IMG/VR virus record: IMGVR_UViG_3300025133_000360
Span: 1-34,410 of that record
From: a virus
Length of the DNA: 34,410 nucleotides
Reading direction: 5' to 3' (one strand)
Part shown: piece by piece, positions 1 to 5,759 of the stretch
Layout: each line of letters starts with the position of its first letter
Position numbering within the stretch: position 1 is the first letter of the stretch
Notes under the pieces: generated by a model
Told to the model about the DNA's origin: nothing
The model's database searches: none
What the model saw: the letters and a program-made list of their open reading frames with translations, nothing else
Position numbers and translations under genes: made by a program

Positions 1-1
1 T

Positions 2-7
2 TCTCCT
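2..7 (-). promoter_or_regulatory. Ribosome binding site for a gene beyond the left edge
   Basis: The minus strand reads AGGAGA here, overlapping the TAG stop of the membrane-protein gene at 6-260. It has the spacing expected for a gene that starts just outside the window. It suggests that the XhlA-like gene is followed at once by another gene, perhaps for lysis, but nothing of that gene is visible. Confidence 0.5.
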
Positions 8-260
8 ATTTATTAAAATTTATGATAGCTACAAAGCTACCCATAATAGCTGAAGTATGTACAATTAGTATCCCCATTGCTAGGAGAATACTTTTCATTC
101 CGTACATTTTACTACGCCATTGAGAGATATCATCGACTTTGGTTTCAACCTTTTCTAAGTTTTTAGATAGGTTTTCATTGAGGGCGTTCTGACTTGATAT
201 ATAAGAATCTAATCGTTCCATATAAACTGCTAAATTCACTTGTGTGTCCTTTTCGGCCAC
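6..260 (-). CDS. XhlA-like small membrane protein (possible holin or lysis accessory)
   Basis: This is an 84-residue protein with a GTG start preceded by GAGG at about 8 nt. Residues 1-50 are polar and heptad-like, predicting a coiled coil. Residues about 56-80 are a single hydrophobic segment (ILLAMGILIVHTSAIMGSFVAII) that would span the membrane, with a short polar end. This layout and length match the hemolysin XhlA family found in phage lysis cassettes, where the protein anchors lysis functions in the cytoplasmic membrane. It lies after the terminator that closes the capsid operon and is followed by another ribosome binding site at the window edge, so it probably starts the lysis region. 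The holin role is inference; another small membrane protein is possible. Confidence 0.55.
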   Translation of the reverse strand: MAEKDTQVNLAVYMERLDSYISSQNALNENLSKNLEKVETKVDDISQWRSKMYGMKSILLAMGILIVHTSAIMGSFVAIINFNK

Positions 261-299
261 TTATCAGTCCTCACAAAATGTACTAGTTTGTATAAATTA

Positions 300-323
300 G
301 CAGGGGGACCGAAGTCCCCCCGC
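300..323 (-). terminator. GC-rich UUCG-loop terminator hairpin after the capsid gene
   Basis: On the minus strand a perfect 10-bp stem (one G-U wobble) closes on a TTCG tetraloop: arms GCGGGGGGAC and GTCCCCCTGC. It begins 17 nt after the MCP stop codon and is followed by TAATTTATAC, a modest T-rich tract. The cUUCGg loop is exceptionally stable. In such AT-rich DNA this stem stands out and most likely ends or attenuates the capsid transcript and protects its 3' end. Confidence 0.85.
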
Positions 324-339
324 AAGTATCGAACTAAAC

Positions 340-1674
340 TTAAGAGTTTAGGTCAGCAATTTTTGCTTGTGTCCAAATGTTCTTACATCGCATCTCACCC
401 ATAGTGTAGAGTAATCCTCTAACAACTAGTGCGTTTGCTGCAAAGTAATCTCTGTTCTCTACATATTGCGTTGGTTGTGCAATCGCAATTTCTAGATAAT
501 CAGTATCCAAAACATAAACGTTTGAACCAAGAACTGCATCAGCTGTTGATACAGACTTAGCAACGTCAGCGTCTGGGATAATTGGGATACCTTGGTAAGT
601 AGCTAGAACTAGTCCAGTTCTTGTACCCGGGAAAGTTCTTTCAGAACCTACACCCACTTGGTACTCTTCTTGTCCTAAGTATCTTTGGTTAGAGTTAAGC
701 AATCTTTCTAAGTTGAAGTATTGGTCGTGTCCCAAAAGGATTAGTTTTGGTTCCCCACCATTCTCTCTGATTTTTTGGATTGCAGTGTCTAATAAGTTTA
801 GACTTAGTGCTCTACCAGTACCTGAGTTGTATGAACTTGAAGCAGCTGCATTCCATCCACCAGCTGTTCTACCAGCTAGAGTTAGGTCATAAGCTCTTGA
901 CCTAGCTACACCACCACCAACGGTAGAACCGTCTTCAGCAACAATGTCATCAATAGATGTCATACCTGCTCTTGAGTAAATGTAAGCTACGTCACCGTCA
1001 GCGAATGTAGTACCTGAAGCAACTGTAACAGCACCTGTAGATGTGTTTACGGCAGAAATAGCAGAACCTGAAGTTCTGTCATGTCCTGTAGCTGAAACAT
1101 CATATTGTGCTACTGCGTCACCGATTTTGAAGTTCTTTGCCATTGAAGCAGGAACTGTGAATGATGTTGCTCCACCAGCAGAAGTCAAGTAAGCTGAACC
1201 TGCGTTCAACTCTTCGTTAATTTCTTTTATGTGGTCTAACTGAGCGTTTTCATTTTCCAACGCAAGTACATCACCAACACCACCTTCTAGCTGTGCAGTG
1301 AACACTGATTTCACTGAAGCACCGAATGTAGTTGAAACAATTCTAGGTAAACTAGATACTGATTCAATGTTGGAGATATCCACTGTTGGGATAGAACCTG
1401 TTTCAGTCACTGGTCTTGAACGGCCAGAACCTCTATCAGTTCTTACCCTCCAACCAGCAGTATTTCCCCAGACCACTCTAGGGATAGCATTGAAGAATCT
1501 TGTTTGGTTGTTTAGTGCTTGCCAAACTTTTCTTCCGTATGTTGTGTTGAATACACCTGTTGCAGAGTCAACTGTAAAGTAGGATTGTTTCTGTAAGTAT
1601 TCAGGTCCGAATACAGACTGATACAGTCCTCGTTGAGACTGAGCAAGATATTCTGTTAAACTTGGATTTGCCAT
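340..1674 (-). CDS. Major capsid protein (HK97-fold type)
   Basis: This 444-residue protein follows the scaffold-like gene and precedes a strong terminator, as expected for the most highly expressed late gene. The N-terminal 60 residues (start MANPSLTEYL) resemble an N-arm. Residues about 85-150 contain a long helix-rich section like the HK97 spine helix. The C-terminal third has the typical A-domain pattern: a helix with LNLLDTAIQKIRENGG, then LILLGHDQYF, a loop, YQGIPIIPDADV, and a terminal beta segment with YVLDTDYLEIAI. Residues about 170-235 look like an inserted beta domain with GDAVA and FADGDVAYIY patterns, similar to modules in the tail proteins here. A strong AGGAGA site precedes the ATG. 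No N-terminal delta domain or maturation protease is obvious, so assembly probably relies on the separate scaffold. Confidence 0.88.
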   Translation of the reverse strand: MANPSLTEYLAQSQRGLYQSVFGPEYLQKQSYFTVDSATGVFNTTYGRKVWQALNNQTRFFNAIPRVVWGNTAGWRVRTDRGSGRSRPVTETGSIPTVDISNIESVSSLPRIVSTTFGASVKSVFTAQLEGGVGDVLALENENAQLDHIKEINEELNAGSAYLTSAGGATSFTVPASMAKNFKIGDAVAQYDVSATGHDRTSGSAISAVNTSTGAVTVASGTTFADGDVAYIYSRAGMTSIDDIVAEDGSTVGGGVARSRAYDLTLAGRTAGGWNAAASSSYNSGTGRALSLNLLDTAIQKIRENGGEPKLILLGHDQYFNLERLLNSNQRYLGQEEYQVGVGSERTFPGTRTGLVLATYQGIPIIPDADVAKSVSTADAVLGSNVYVLDTDYLEIAIAQPTQYVENRDYFAANALVVRGLLYTMGEMRCKNIWTQAKIADLNS

Positions 1675-1708
1675 GTTTGTAAATCTCCTGTAGTTTGTTT
1701 ATAATTTA

Positions 1709-2539
1709 TTATCCTAATAGCTCTCTAGGAACACCATCAGTGTTTCCAGTTTCTATATTGTGTTGCATTCTTCTTAATTCTGAATAAGAAAGTTCTGCAA
1801 GTTGTCCGGCTGTGTCAGCAGTTGCTGCAGCTTTTTGTATAGGTGTAGAATCATCTACTCCTAAGCTGTTTACTACTTTTGGAGCCTGTAACCCAGTCTC
1901 TTCCCTGAATCCCATTTTTCTGAGTCTTGCTTCAGATTCAGTTTGAACTGCTTTAGAAATATTAGTTTCTGTTGCTTCTAATTGTTTCTTTAGAGTCTCT
2001 AACTGTTTCTTCATTGATTTCATCTCGTCAGAATCGTCTTCGTCATCCATACCCTTCTCTTCTACAGGTTCGTCAGCTGCGTCTTCGTCATCATCGTCCT
2101 TGTACATACCCTTCTCTTCTTTGTCATCATCATCATGACCTTTTTCCATCTCTTCGTCATCATCGTCTGCTTTTTTCATAGCTTGGATGGTGTTTTGCTG
2201 TTCCTCTATTTTAGAGTCAATACCAGCATCGCTTTCGGAATCGTCAGCGTTTTGTGGAGTACCGCCTGTTGGGGCTGCTTTTTTCTCATCTCCAGAAGCA
2301 TCTGAGCCAGCATAGCTGTCTCCTTCTGAAGCTTTAAGAACTGCTTGCACCTCTTTAGCGATAGACTTCACTAACTCAGCTTTTGCAAGAGCTTCGGCTT
2401 TCTCTATTTCCTCTTCCTCTTTGCTAGCTTCTTCTTTAGCCAATCGTCCGTCCATTTTTTGTAGGACTTCGGCTACAGCTGCTAGAGCAAGATTAGTGCC
2501 TTCCATCTGCTTTTCAAGCCTTTCGTTTATGTCTGCCAT
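1709..2539 (-). CDS. Scaffold-like acidic coiled-coil protein
   Basis: This 276-residue protein lies directly upstream of the MCP, the usual scaffold position. It starts with MADINERLEKQ after a GGAGG site. Residues 1-70 are charged and helical. Residues about 120-175 are extremely acidic, with repeated DDDD clusters separated by EKGM-type spacers (EKGHDDDD, EKGMYKDDDD, EKGMDDEDD). Residues about 175-210 form a second coiled coil, and the C-terminus is a helix-rich basic/neutral segment that could bind capsid protein. Scaffolds are typically helical, highly charged and divergent, so the role comes from composition and context, not from a recognised domain. A capsid-associated minor protein is the alternative. 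The long leader before it carries its own promoter-like box. Confidence 0.6.
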   Translation of the reverse strand: MADINERLEKQMEGTNLALAAVAEVLQKMDGRLAKEEASKEEEEIEKAEALAKAELVKSIAKEVQAVLKASEGDSYAGSDASGDEKKAAPTGGTPQNADDSESDAGIDSKIEEQQNTIQAMKKADDDDEEMEKGHDDDDKEEKGMYKDDDDEDAADEPVEEKGMDDEDDSDEMKSMKKQLETLKKQLEATETNISKAVQTESEARLRKMGFREETGLQAPKVVNSLGVDDSTPIQKAAATADTAGQLAELSYSELRRMQHNIETGNTDGVPRELLG

Positions 2540-2583
2540 AGTTTAAAACCTCCTATGATTTAAATTTGTTCTTTGCATTTAAC

Positions 2584-2615
2584 AAAAAAGGTTGGTCTTA
2601 GCCATCCGACCCTTT
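2584..2615 (-). other. Imperfect hairpin with U-run in the scaffold-capsid leader
   Basis: In the leader of the scaffold gene the minus strand can fold AAAGG-GTC against GAC-CAA-CCTTT, with a 10-nt loop and a 3-nt bulge, followed by further Ts (six in a row). It looks like a weak intrinsic terminator or attenuator about 45 nt before the ATG. The remaining part of this 171-nt gap holds a small perfect hairpin (CGTTA-AATA-TAACG) and two TATAAT boxes. Confidence 0.4.
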
Positions 2616-2656
2616 AAATTATGGAAAGAAATATAACGTTATATTTAACGCTATTT

Positions 2657-2666
2657 TATTATACTG
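2657..2666 (-). promoter_or_regulatory. Candidate late promoter for scaffold and capsid genes
   Basis: The minus strand has CAGTATAATA, one of five intergenic copies of AGTATAATA, about 120 nt before the scaffold ATG. No TTGACA-like box lies 16-18 nt upstream (the bases there are GTAGGA). A second TATAAT at 2695-2690 lacks the AG prefix. The position suits a promoter giving high expression of scaffold and capsid. Confidence 0.55.
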
Positions 2667-2710
2667 AGGAAATCGAAAAATCCTACTCAATTATAATATG
2701 TTTATGGCAA

Positions 2711-2917
2711 CTATTCGGAATCGGGTAGACCTTTTGAGTCTAATTGAATCATTTCATTACGAAAATCGTATAAAGGAACTTGAACAAGCTTCTTTAATTT
2801 ATCACATTGGTTCCCTTCTGGGAGTGATGCCTCTACTAAATCTAATATCTTCCCCACCATCTTAGAGTGTCTAGAAATAATATACTCTTGGTTTTGGGTT
2901 ACTTTACTTATATCCAT
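2711..2917 (-). CDS. Small protein of unknown function in the head module
   Basis: This 68-residue protein (start MDISKVTQNQEYIIS) is soluble and mostly helical, with a central amphipathic stretch and an acidic end. I recognise no family. It starts 10 nt after the stop of the 185-residue protein upstream, with AGGAGG in front (the minus strand reads AGGAGGAAAAAAATG), so it is translated as part of the head operon. A minor head-completion or capsid-associated role fits the position but has no direct support. Confidence 0.6.
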   Translation of the reverse strand: MDISKVTQNQEYIISRHSKMVGKILDLVEASLPEGNQCDKLKKLVQVPLYDFRNEMIQLDSKGLPDSE

Positions 2918-2927
2918 TTTTTTCCTC

Positions 2928-3485
2928 CTATTCTTTTATTTGAATTGCTTTAGGCAATTGTTTTCTATATTCTTTGGGTAATTTTTTATACACTTTGTCA
3001 TAGGCCTCTTGTACAAAATTCTTTTGTATTCTTAATTGTGCCATCCGTAATCCAAAGTTATTTTTAGGACTAGCCGTATACCAACCCCCTTTTCCTTCTA
3101 CAGGTTTATACCCAAGCTCATAGTGTTTGGTATGAGCTCGTACAGGAACGATGCCTCGTTCTGTTTTTCGAAAATGCTGTTTTGTCTCAGCAGAATAACT
3201 ATATGGTGTTCCTGTATTAGGATTTGCTCCTCGTATTTGAAACACAGATTCTCCTGCGTGTTGTGCCGGAAGCAATATAGGGTCAAAAGTTTCGTTGAAC
3301 CTTATAGTAAGGTCCGTTGGATTGGCCTCTATCTCAACTGCATCAGACAATGGTATAGGAGAATTTGGAAGAATTTTTTCGCATTCTACTATAATTTCTT
3401 TACCAATCTCCTGCAGAACAAACTGTGAAAGAGTCTTGTAAGCTCTCCGCTGTTTGGTAGTCAGTTGTTGTTGTTTCCTAGGCAT
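2928..3485 (-). CDS. Unknown head or neck protein, possibly translated without a Shine-Dalgarno
   Basis: This 185-residue protein (start MPRKQQQLTTKQRR) has a basic N-terminus, a mixed beta centre and a helical, basic C-terminus (KNFVQEAYDKVYKKLPKEYRKQLPKAIQ). It lies between the phosphoesterase and the scaffold-like gene. Size, position and closing helix weakly recall gp10-type neck or tail-completion proteins of HK97-like phages, but no diagnostic motif is present. It has no Shine-Dalgarno: the ATG sits 5 nt after an AGTATAATA box, so a transcript from that box would begin almost at the start codon. No other in-frame ATG lies nearby, which supports this start. Confidence 0.65.
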   Translation of the reverse strand: MPRKQQQLTTKQRRAYKTLSQFVLQEIGKEIIVECEKILPNSPIPLSDAVEIEANPTDLTIRFNETFDPILLPAQHAGESVFQIRGANPNTGTPYSYSAETKQHFRKTERGIVPVRAHTKHYELGYKPVEGKGGWYTASPKNNFGLRMAQLRIQKNFVQEAYDKVYKKLPKEYRKQLPKAIQIKE

Positions 3486-3489
3486 AAAC

Positions 3490-3500
3490 TATTATACTAG
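3490..3500 (-). promoter_or_regulatory. Candidate late promoter directly abutting a start codon
   Basis: The minus strand reads CTAGTATAATA in the 16-nt gap before the gene that starts at 3485. The TATAAT (3496-3491) ends 5 nt before the ATG, so the predicted transcript start falls at about 3484. It shares ten bases with the box before the portal operon at 8198-8188. It has no clear -35 box. Confidence 0.5.
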
Positions 3501-3501
3501 T

Positions 3502-4821
3502 TTATATTGATAAGTCTCCCCATTTTTCAGGAACCTTGTCGAAAAACTTTCGTTTACTGTTGTCGTAACGATTCAAATAAATAATATCTCTACCGATATA
3601 ACCATACTGGGGGTGCCAATATGTAACTAATTGTTTAGGTTTAGTAGCGGCATGAAGTCGCTGTAAGGCAAACTCATCGGGTCCCTTCATTGTGCCACAG
3701 ATATGCAATTCACCTGTTCCTATATCTATTTCATCTATTCTGTGGAAATGTCCTATCATTACACTATCAAACTCTATAGCTGCATCATCATCCATTGAGT
3801 CTTCTATTTCTCTCTGTAATGTTTTTCTGAATTGAAAGACACTTCTTAGTTTAGCAATAGCTCCTGTAATAGCTCCACTACTTCCTGCTCCGGAAATACT
3901 GTCTCCATGCATTATAAGAACTACTTTATCGTGTATCTTGAATGTAGTCATAAAGCTTCTAGGTATATGAAATTCTATATTATCTTGGTTCTTACAAAAC
4001 GTTGCAACCCATTGATATAACATATAATCCCAATCCATGAATTTGTCTTTCATAGGTGGCTTTCTGGTCATTCTTCCATGATTACCAACTACACAAGGAA
4101 CTGTAATCTTTGTAAAATGTGGTGCTAAATACATCAAAGCTTGAGCAATAATACTTGCTCCTCTAATCATTTGCTCCATATTATTCATTTGATTAGACCT
4201 AGCTAACTCATCATGAATATCCCCACTAATCATATCACCTAACATAGGAACCATTAGTTCATCTATCGGAGCAATTTGTCTTCGATAAGCCGTGTGTTTT
4301 AATACTTGGTTAGCCCATCCATACATTCTTTTATTAAATATGTCGAAATTATATTCGTTCAAACCCCGCATTTGCTCTTTATATACTTGTTCCCCAACGT
4401 GAGTATCAGATAGGGGTGAGACTACAATTTGTTTTTGATGTCCAAATGGAGTTTTATCAGAGTTGTTTAAATGTTTTAGAGGTACTGACGGAAAGCCTTT
4501 AGTATATTCTTGAATTGTTTGGACGATAACATCTTGTTTTATATTTTCTTTTAGAAGTCCATTGTAGAGTTTTTTGTAATAATCAGCTTCGCCTTTATAG
4601 GTAGCCAGCTTCTTATCTAGCTTGATACGATTATCTGTGCCTTCCTCGTTTACCAAGAGTTCTTCTTCCGGTTCCCAATGGTTTTTGTCGAACCACTTTT
4701 GAATGGTTGTTCTGTGAACCTGAATGCCATGTTCCTGTTCCAGCCACTCTGCTATCTTCGTCCACGTAGCCCCAATCGCTCTTCTTTTTATTATCTCTGA
4801 TTTTACCTGCTCGGGTATCAT
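3502..4821 (-). CDS. HTH-fused calcineurin-like metallophosphoesterase
   Basis: This 439-residue protein joins two domains. Residues about 1-50 form a helix-turn-helix (IGATWTKIAEWLEQ ... HRTTIQKWF) of the type seen in terminase small subunits and transposase-like proteins. After a charged linker, residues about 130-375 carry all five metallophosphoesterase motifs: D139-x-H141 (SDTHVG), G195-D196, G246-N247-H248, H305 (MHGDS) and G357-H358-F-H360. All metal ligands are present, so it should be an active phosphodiesterase or phosphatase binding two metal ions. The HTH suggests the substrate is DNA or a DNA end. It sits between the portal-side genes and the scaffold. GGAG lies 13 nt before the ATG, rather far. 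An in-frame TAG eight codons upstream fixes the 5' limit. The substrate is unknown. Confidence 0.88.
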   Translation of the reverse strand: MIPEQVKSEIIKRRAIGATWTKIAEWLEQEHGIQVHRTTIQKWFDKNHWEPEEELLVNEEGTDNRIKLDKKLATYKGEADYYKKLYNGLLKENIKQDVIVQTIQEYTKGFPSVPLKHLNNSDKTPFGHQKQIVVSPLSDTHVGEQVYKEQMRGLNEYNFDIFNKRMYGWANQVLKHTAYRRQIAPIDELMVPMLGDMISGDIHDELARSNQMNNMEQMIRGASIIAQALMYLAPHFTKITVPCVVGNHGRMTRKPPMKDKFMDWDYMLYQWVATFCKNQDNIEFHIPRSFMTTFKIHDKVVLIMHGDSISGAGSSGAITGAIAKLRSVFQFRKTLQREIEDSMDDDAAIEFDSVMIGHFHRIDEIDIGTGELHICGTMKGPDEFALQRLHAATKPKQLVTYWHPQYGYIGRDIIYLNRYDNSKRKFFDKVPEKWGDLSI

Positions 4822-4963
4822 AACTAAACTGTATCTCCGTAACTAGTATCTTTGCACATATTCTGCACTGCAAATCTTTGTCTTGATTGACAAACATTGG
4901 TCCCTTACACTTAGGGCATAATACTACACTATCATATTTTGATGTGTTGTGCAACTTAGTCAC
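4631..4963 (-). CDS. Zinc-ribbon ORF overlapping the phosphoesterase gene by 191 nt
   Basis: The ORF begins at a GTG that overlaps the stop of the upstream gene (GTGACTAA). Residues about 14-37 form a convincing zinc ribbon, CPKCKGP ... LQCRIC. After about residue 47 the ORF runs in another frame over the start of the phosphoesterase gene. That tail is low in hydrophobic residues and rich in G, R, K and S (ending LGTGRRTLGKRGRHR), which looks like an out-of-frame translation of the HTH domain. Either the protein really carries this basic tail, or only the ribbon is conserved and expression continues into the next gene by a shift or reinitiation. The ribbon part is more certain than the full length. 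Confidence 0.6.
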   Translation of the reverse strand: MTKLHNTSKYDSVVLCPKCKGPMFVNQDKDLQCRICAKILVTEIQFSYDTRAGKIRDNKKKSDWGYVDEDSRVAGTGTWHSGSQNNHSKVVRQKPLGTGRRTLGKRGRHR

Positions 4964-5759
4964 CTAATAACTTCTTGTACAAGTCCTTCCCTACTATTTT
5001 TTCAAACGGTACTTCTTCAGATTCTTCATCAATTTCTTCGACAACTCCCCTCTCTTTATCTTTAGATGCACCCGTAACAAGAGGGCCCCTCTCAGGTCCA
5101 GAACCATATTGAAGCTGAACACTTAGTCCTGCTGGGGCTGTTTGTCCAGCATCCCCCTTTTCATCAGGTTTGTTGTGTTTTATATCCTCGTCATCATCTA
5201 GATTACGAATTTTCTGCTCCATATCTTTTTGCTCTATAGCAGCATTTTTATCTGGTTCACCATCAAACTCTACGGGGTTTTTTTGGTCATCAGTTATTTT
5301 TGTTTGGGGGTTTATATCTTCGGAACTCGTTTGTTGTCTAAATTTGATATCATCTTTTTTTAATTCCTTGCCCACCCAATCTACTAAGTTTAAAGTAAAT
5401 TCAGAATTTTTCTGCATCATTTTTCTTTCTGGCGAGTTACCAGTAATAAAATCTGCTAACCGATGAATACCAGTTCGTTTCTTCTTTGTCTTTTTTCTTT
5501 TATCCCTTTCCCCATAGGTTGGGGTAAAAAAACCAGAGTCTGTAGAAACAGCTACTGTTCCGCCCCCATCTCCAAATCCACCACCATCAGCACCACCTTC
5601 TTTAGTAAGGCTTTTTTCATATTCTTCATCGTGCCATTTAAATGTAACTTGTTTTTTATCTTGCATCAATTGTGTGGCGTATGCAATGGCTTCTCGTAGT
5701 CCATCATCATCATAAGAAAACTTTTTATTATTAACTTGACCTTTTTGAATATTATTCAT
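4956..5759 (-). CDS. Acidic, glycine-rich head-module protein of unknown function
   Basis: This 267-residue protein starts inside the end of the portal gene (8-nt overlap). Residues about 55-80 are glycine-rich (GGADGGGFGDGGG) and lead into a segment with TPTYGERDKRKKTKKKR, a strongly basic cluster. The second half is acidic and low in hydrophobic residues, so largely disordered, except for a short C-terminal helix (FEKIVGKDLYKKLLGD). I recognise no enzyme motif. Its place just after the portal, and its charged, flexible make-up, suggest an internal head, portal-associated or second scaffold-like protein. This role is inference only. Confidence 0.6.
   Translation of the reverse strand: MNNIQKGQVNNKKFSYDDDGLREAIAYATQLMQDKKQVTFKWHDEEYEKSLTKEGGADGGGFGDGGGTVAVSTDSGFFTPTYGERDKRKKTKKKRTGIHRLADFITGNSPERKMMQKNSEFTLNLVDWVGKELKKDDIKFRQQTSSEDINPQTKITDDQKNPVEFDGEPDKNAAIEQKDMEQKIRNLDDDEDIKHNKPDEKGDAGQTAPAGLSVQLQYGSGPERGPLVTGASKDKERGVVEEIDEESEEVPFEKIVGKDLYKKLLGD

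Noticed and set aside
1298-1582. 94-residue plus-strand ORF inside the capsid gene
   Set aside because: It is the antisense shadow of a well-supported major capsid gene, lacks a ribosome site and has no recognisable domain.
2040-2180. Regular short repeats of GAC/GAT-rich DNA, looking like a repeat array
   Set aside because: They encode the acidic DDDD/EKGM stretch of the scaffold-like protein in frame; spacing is irregular and there are no spacers, so this is not CRISPR.
2690-2695. Second TATAAT before the scaffold gene as an independent promoter
   Set aside because: It lies next to the end of the upstream coding region, lacks the AG or TG prefix of the other boxes and has no -35 match, so chance is likely in this AT-rich gap.
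3098-3286. 62-residue minus-strand ORF within the 185-residue gene
   Set aside because: It is an alternative frame without ribosome site; the longer frame is continuous and fits the operon.
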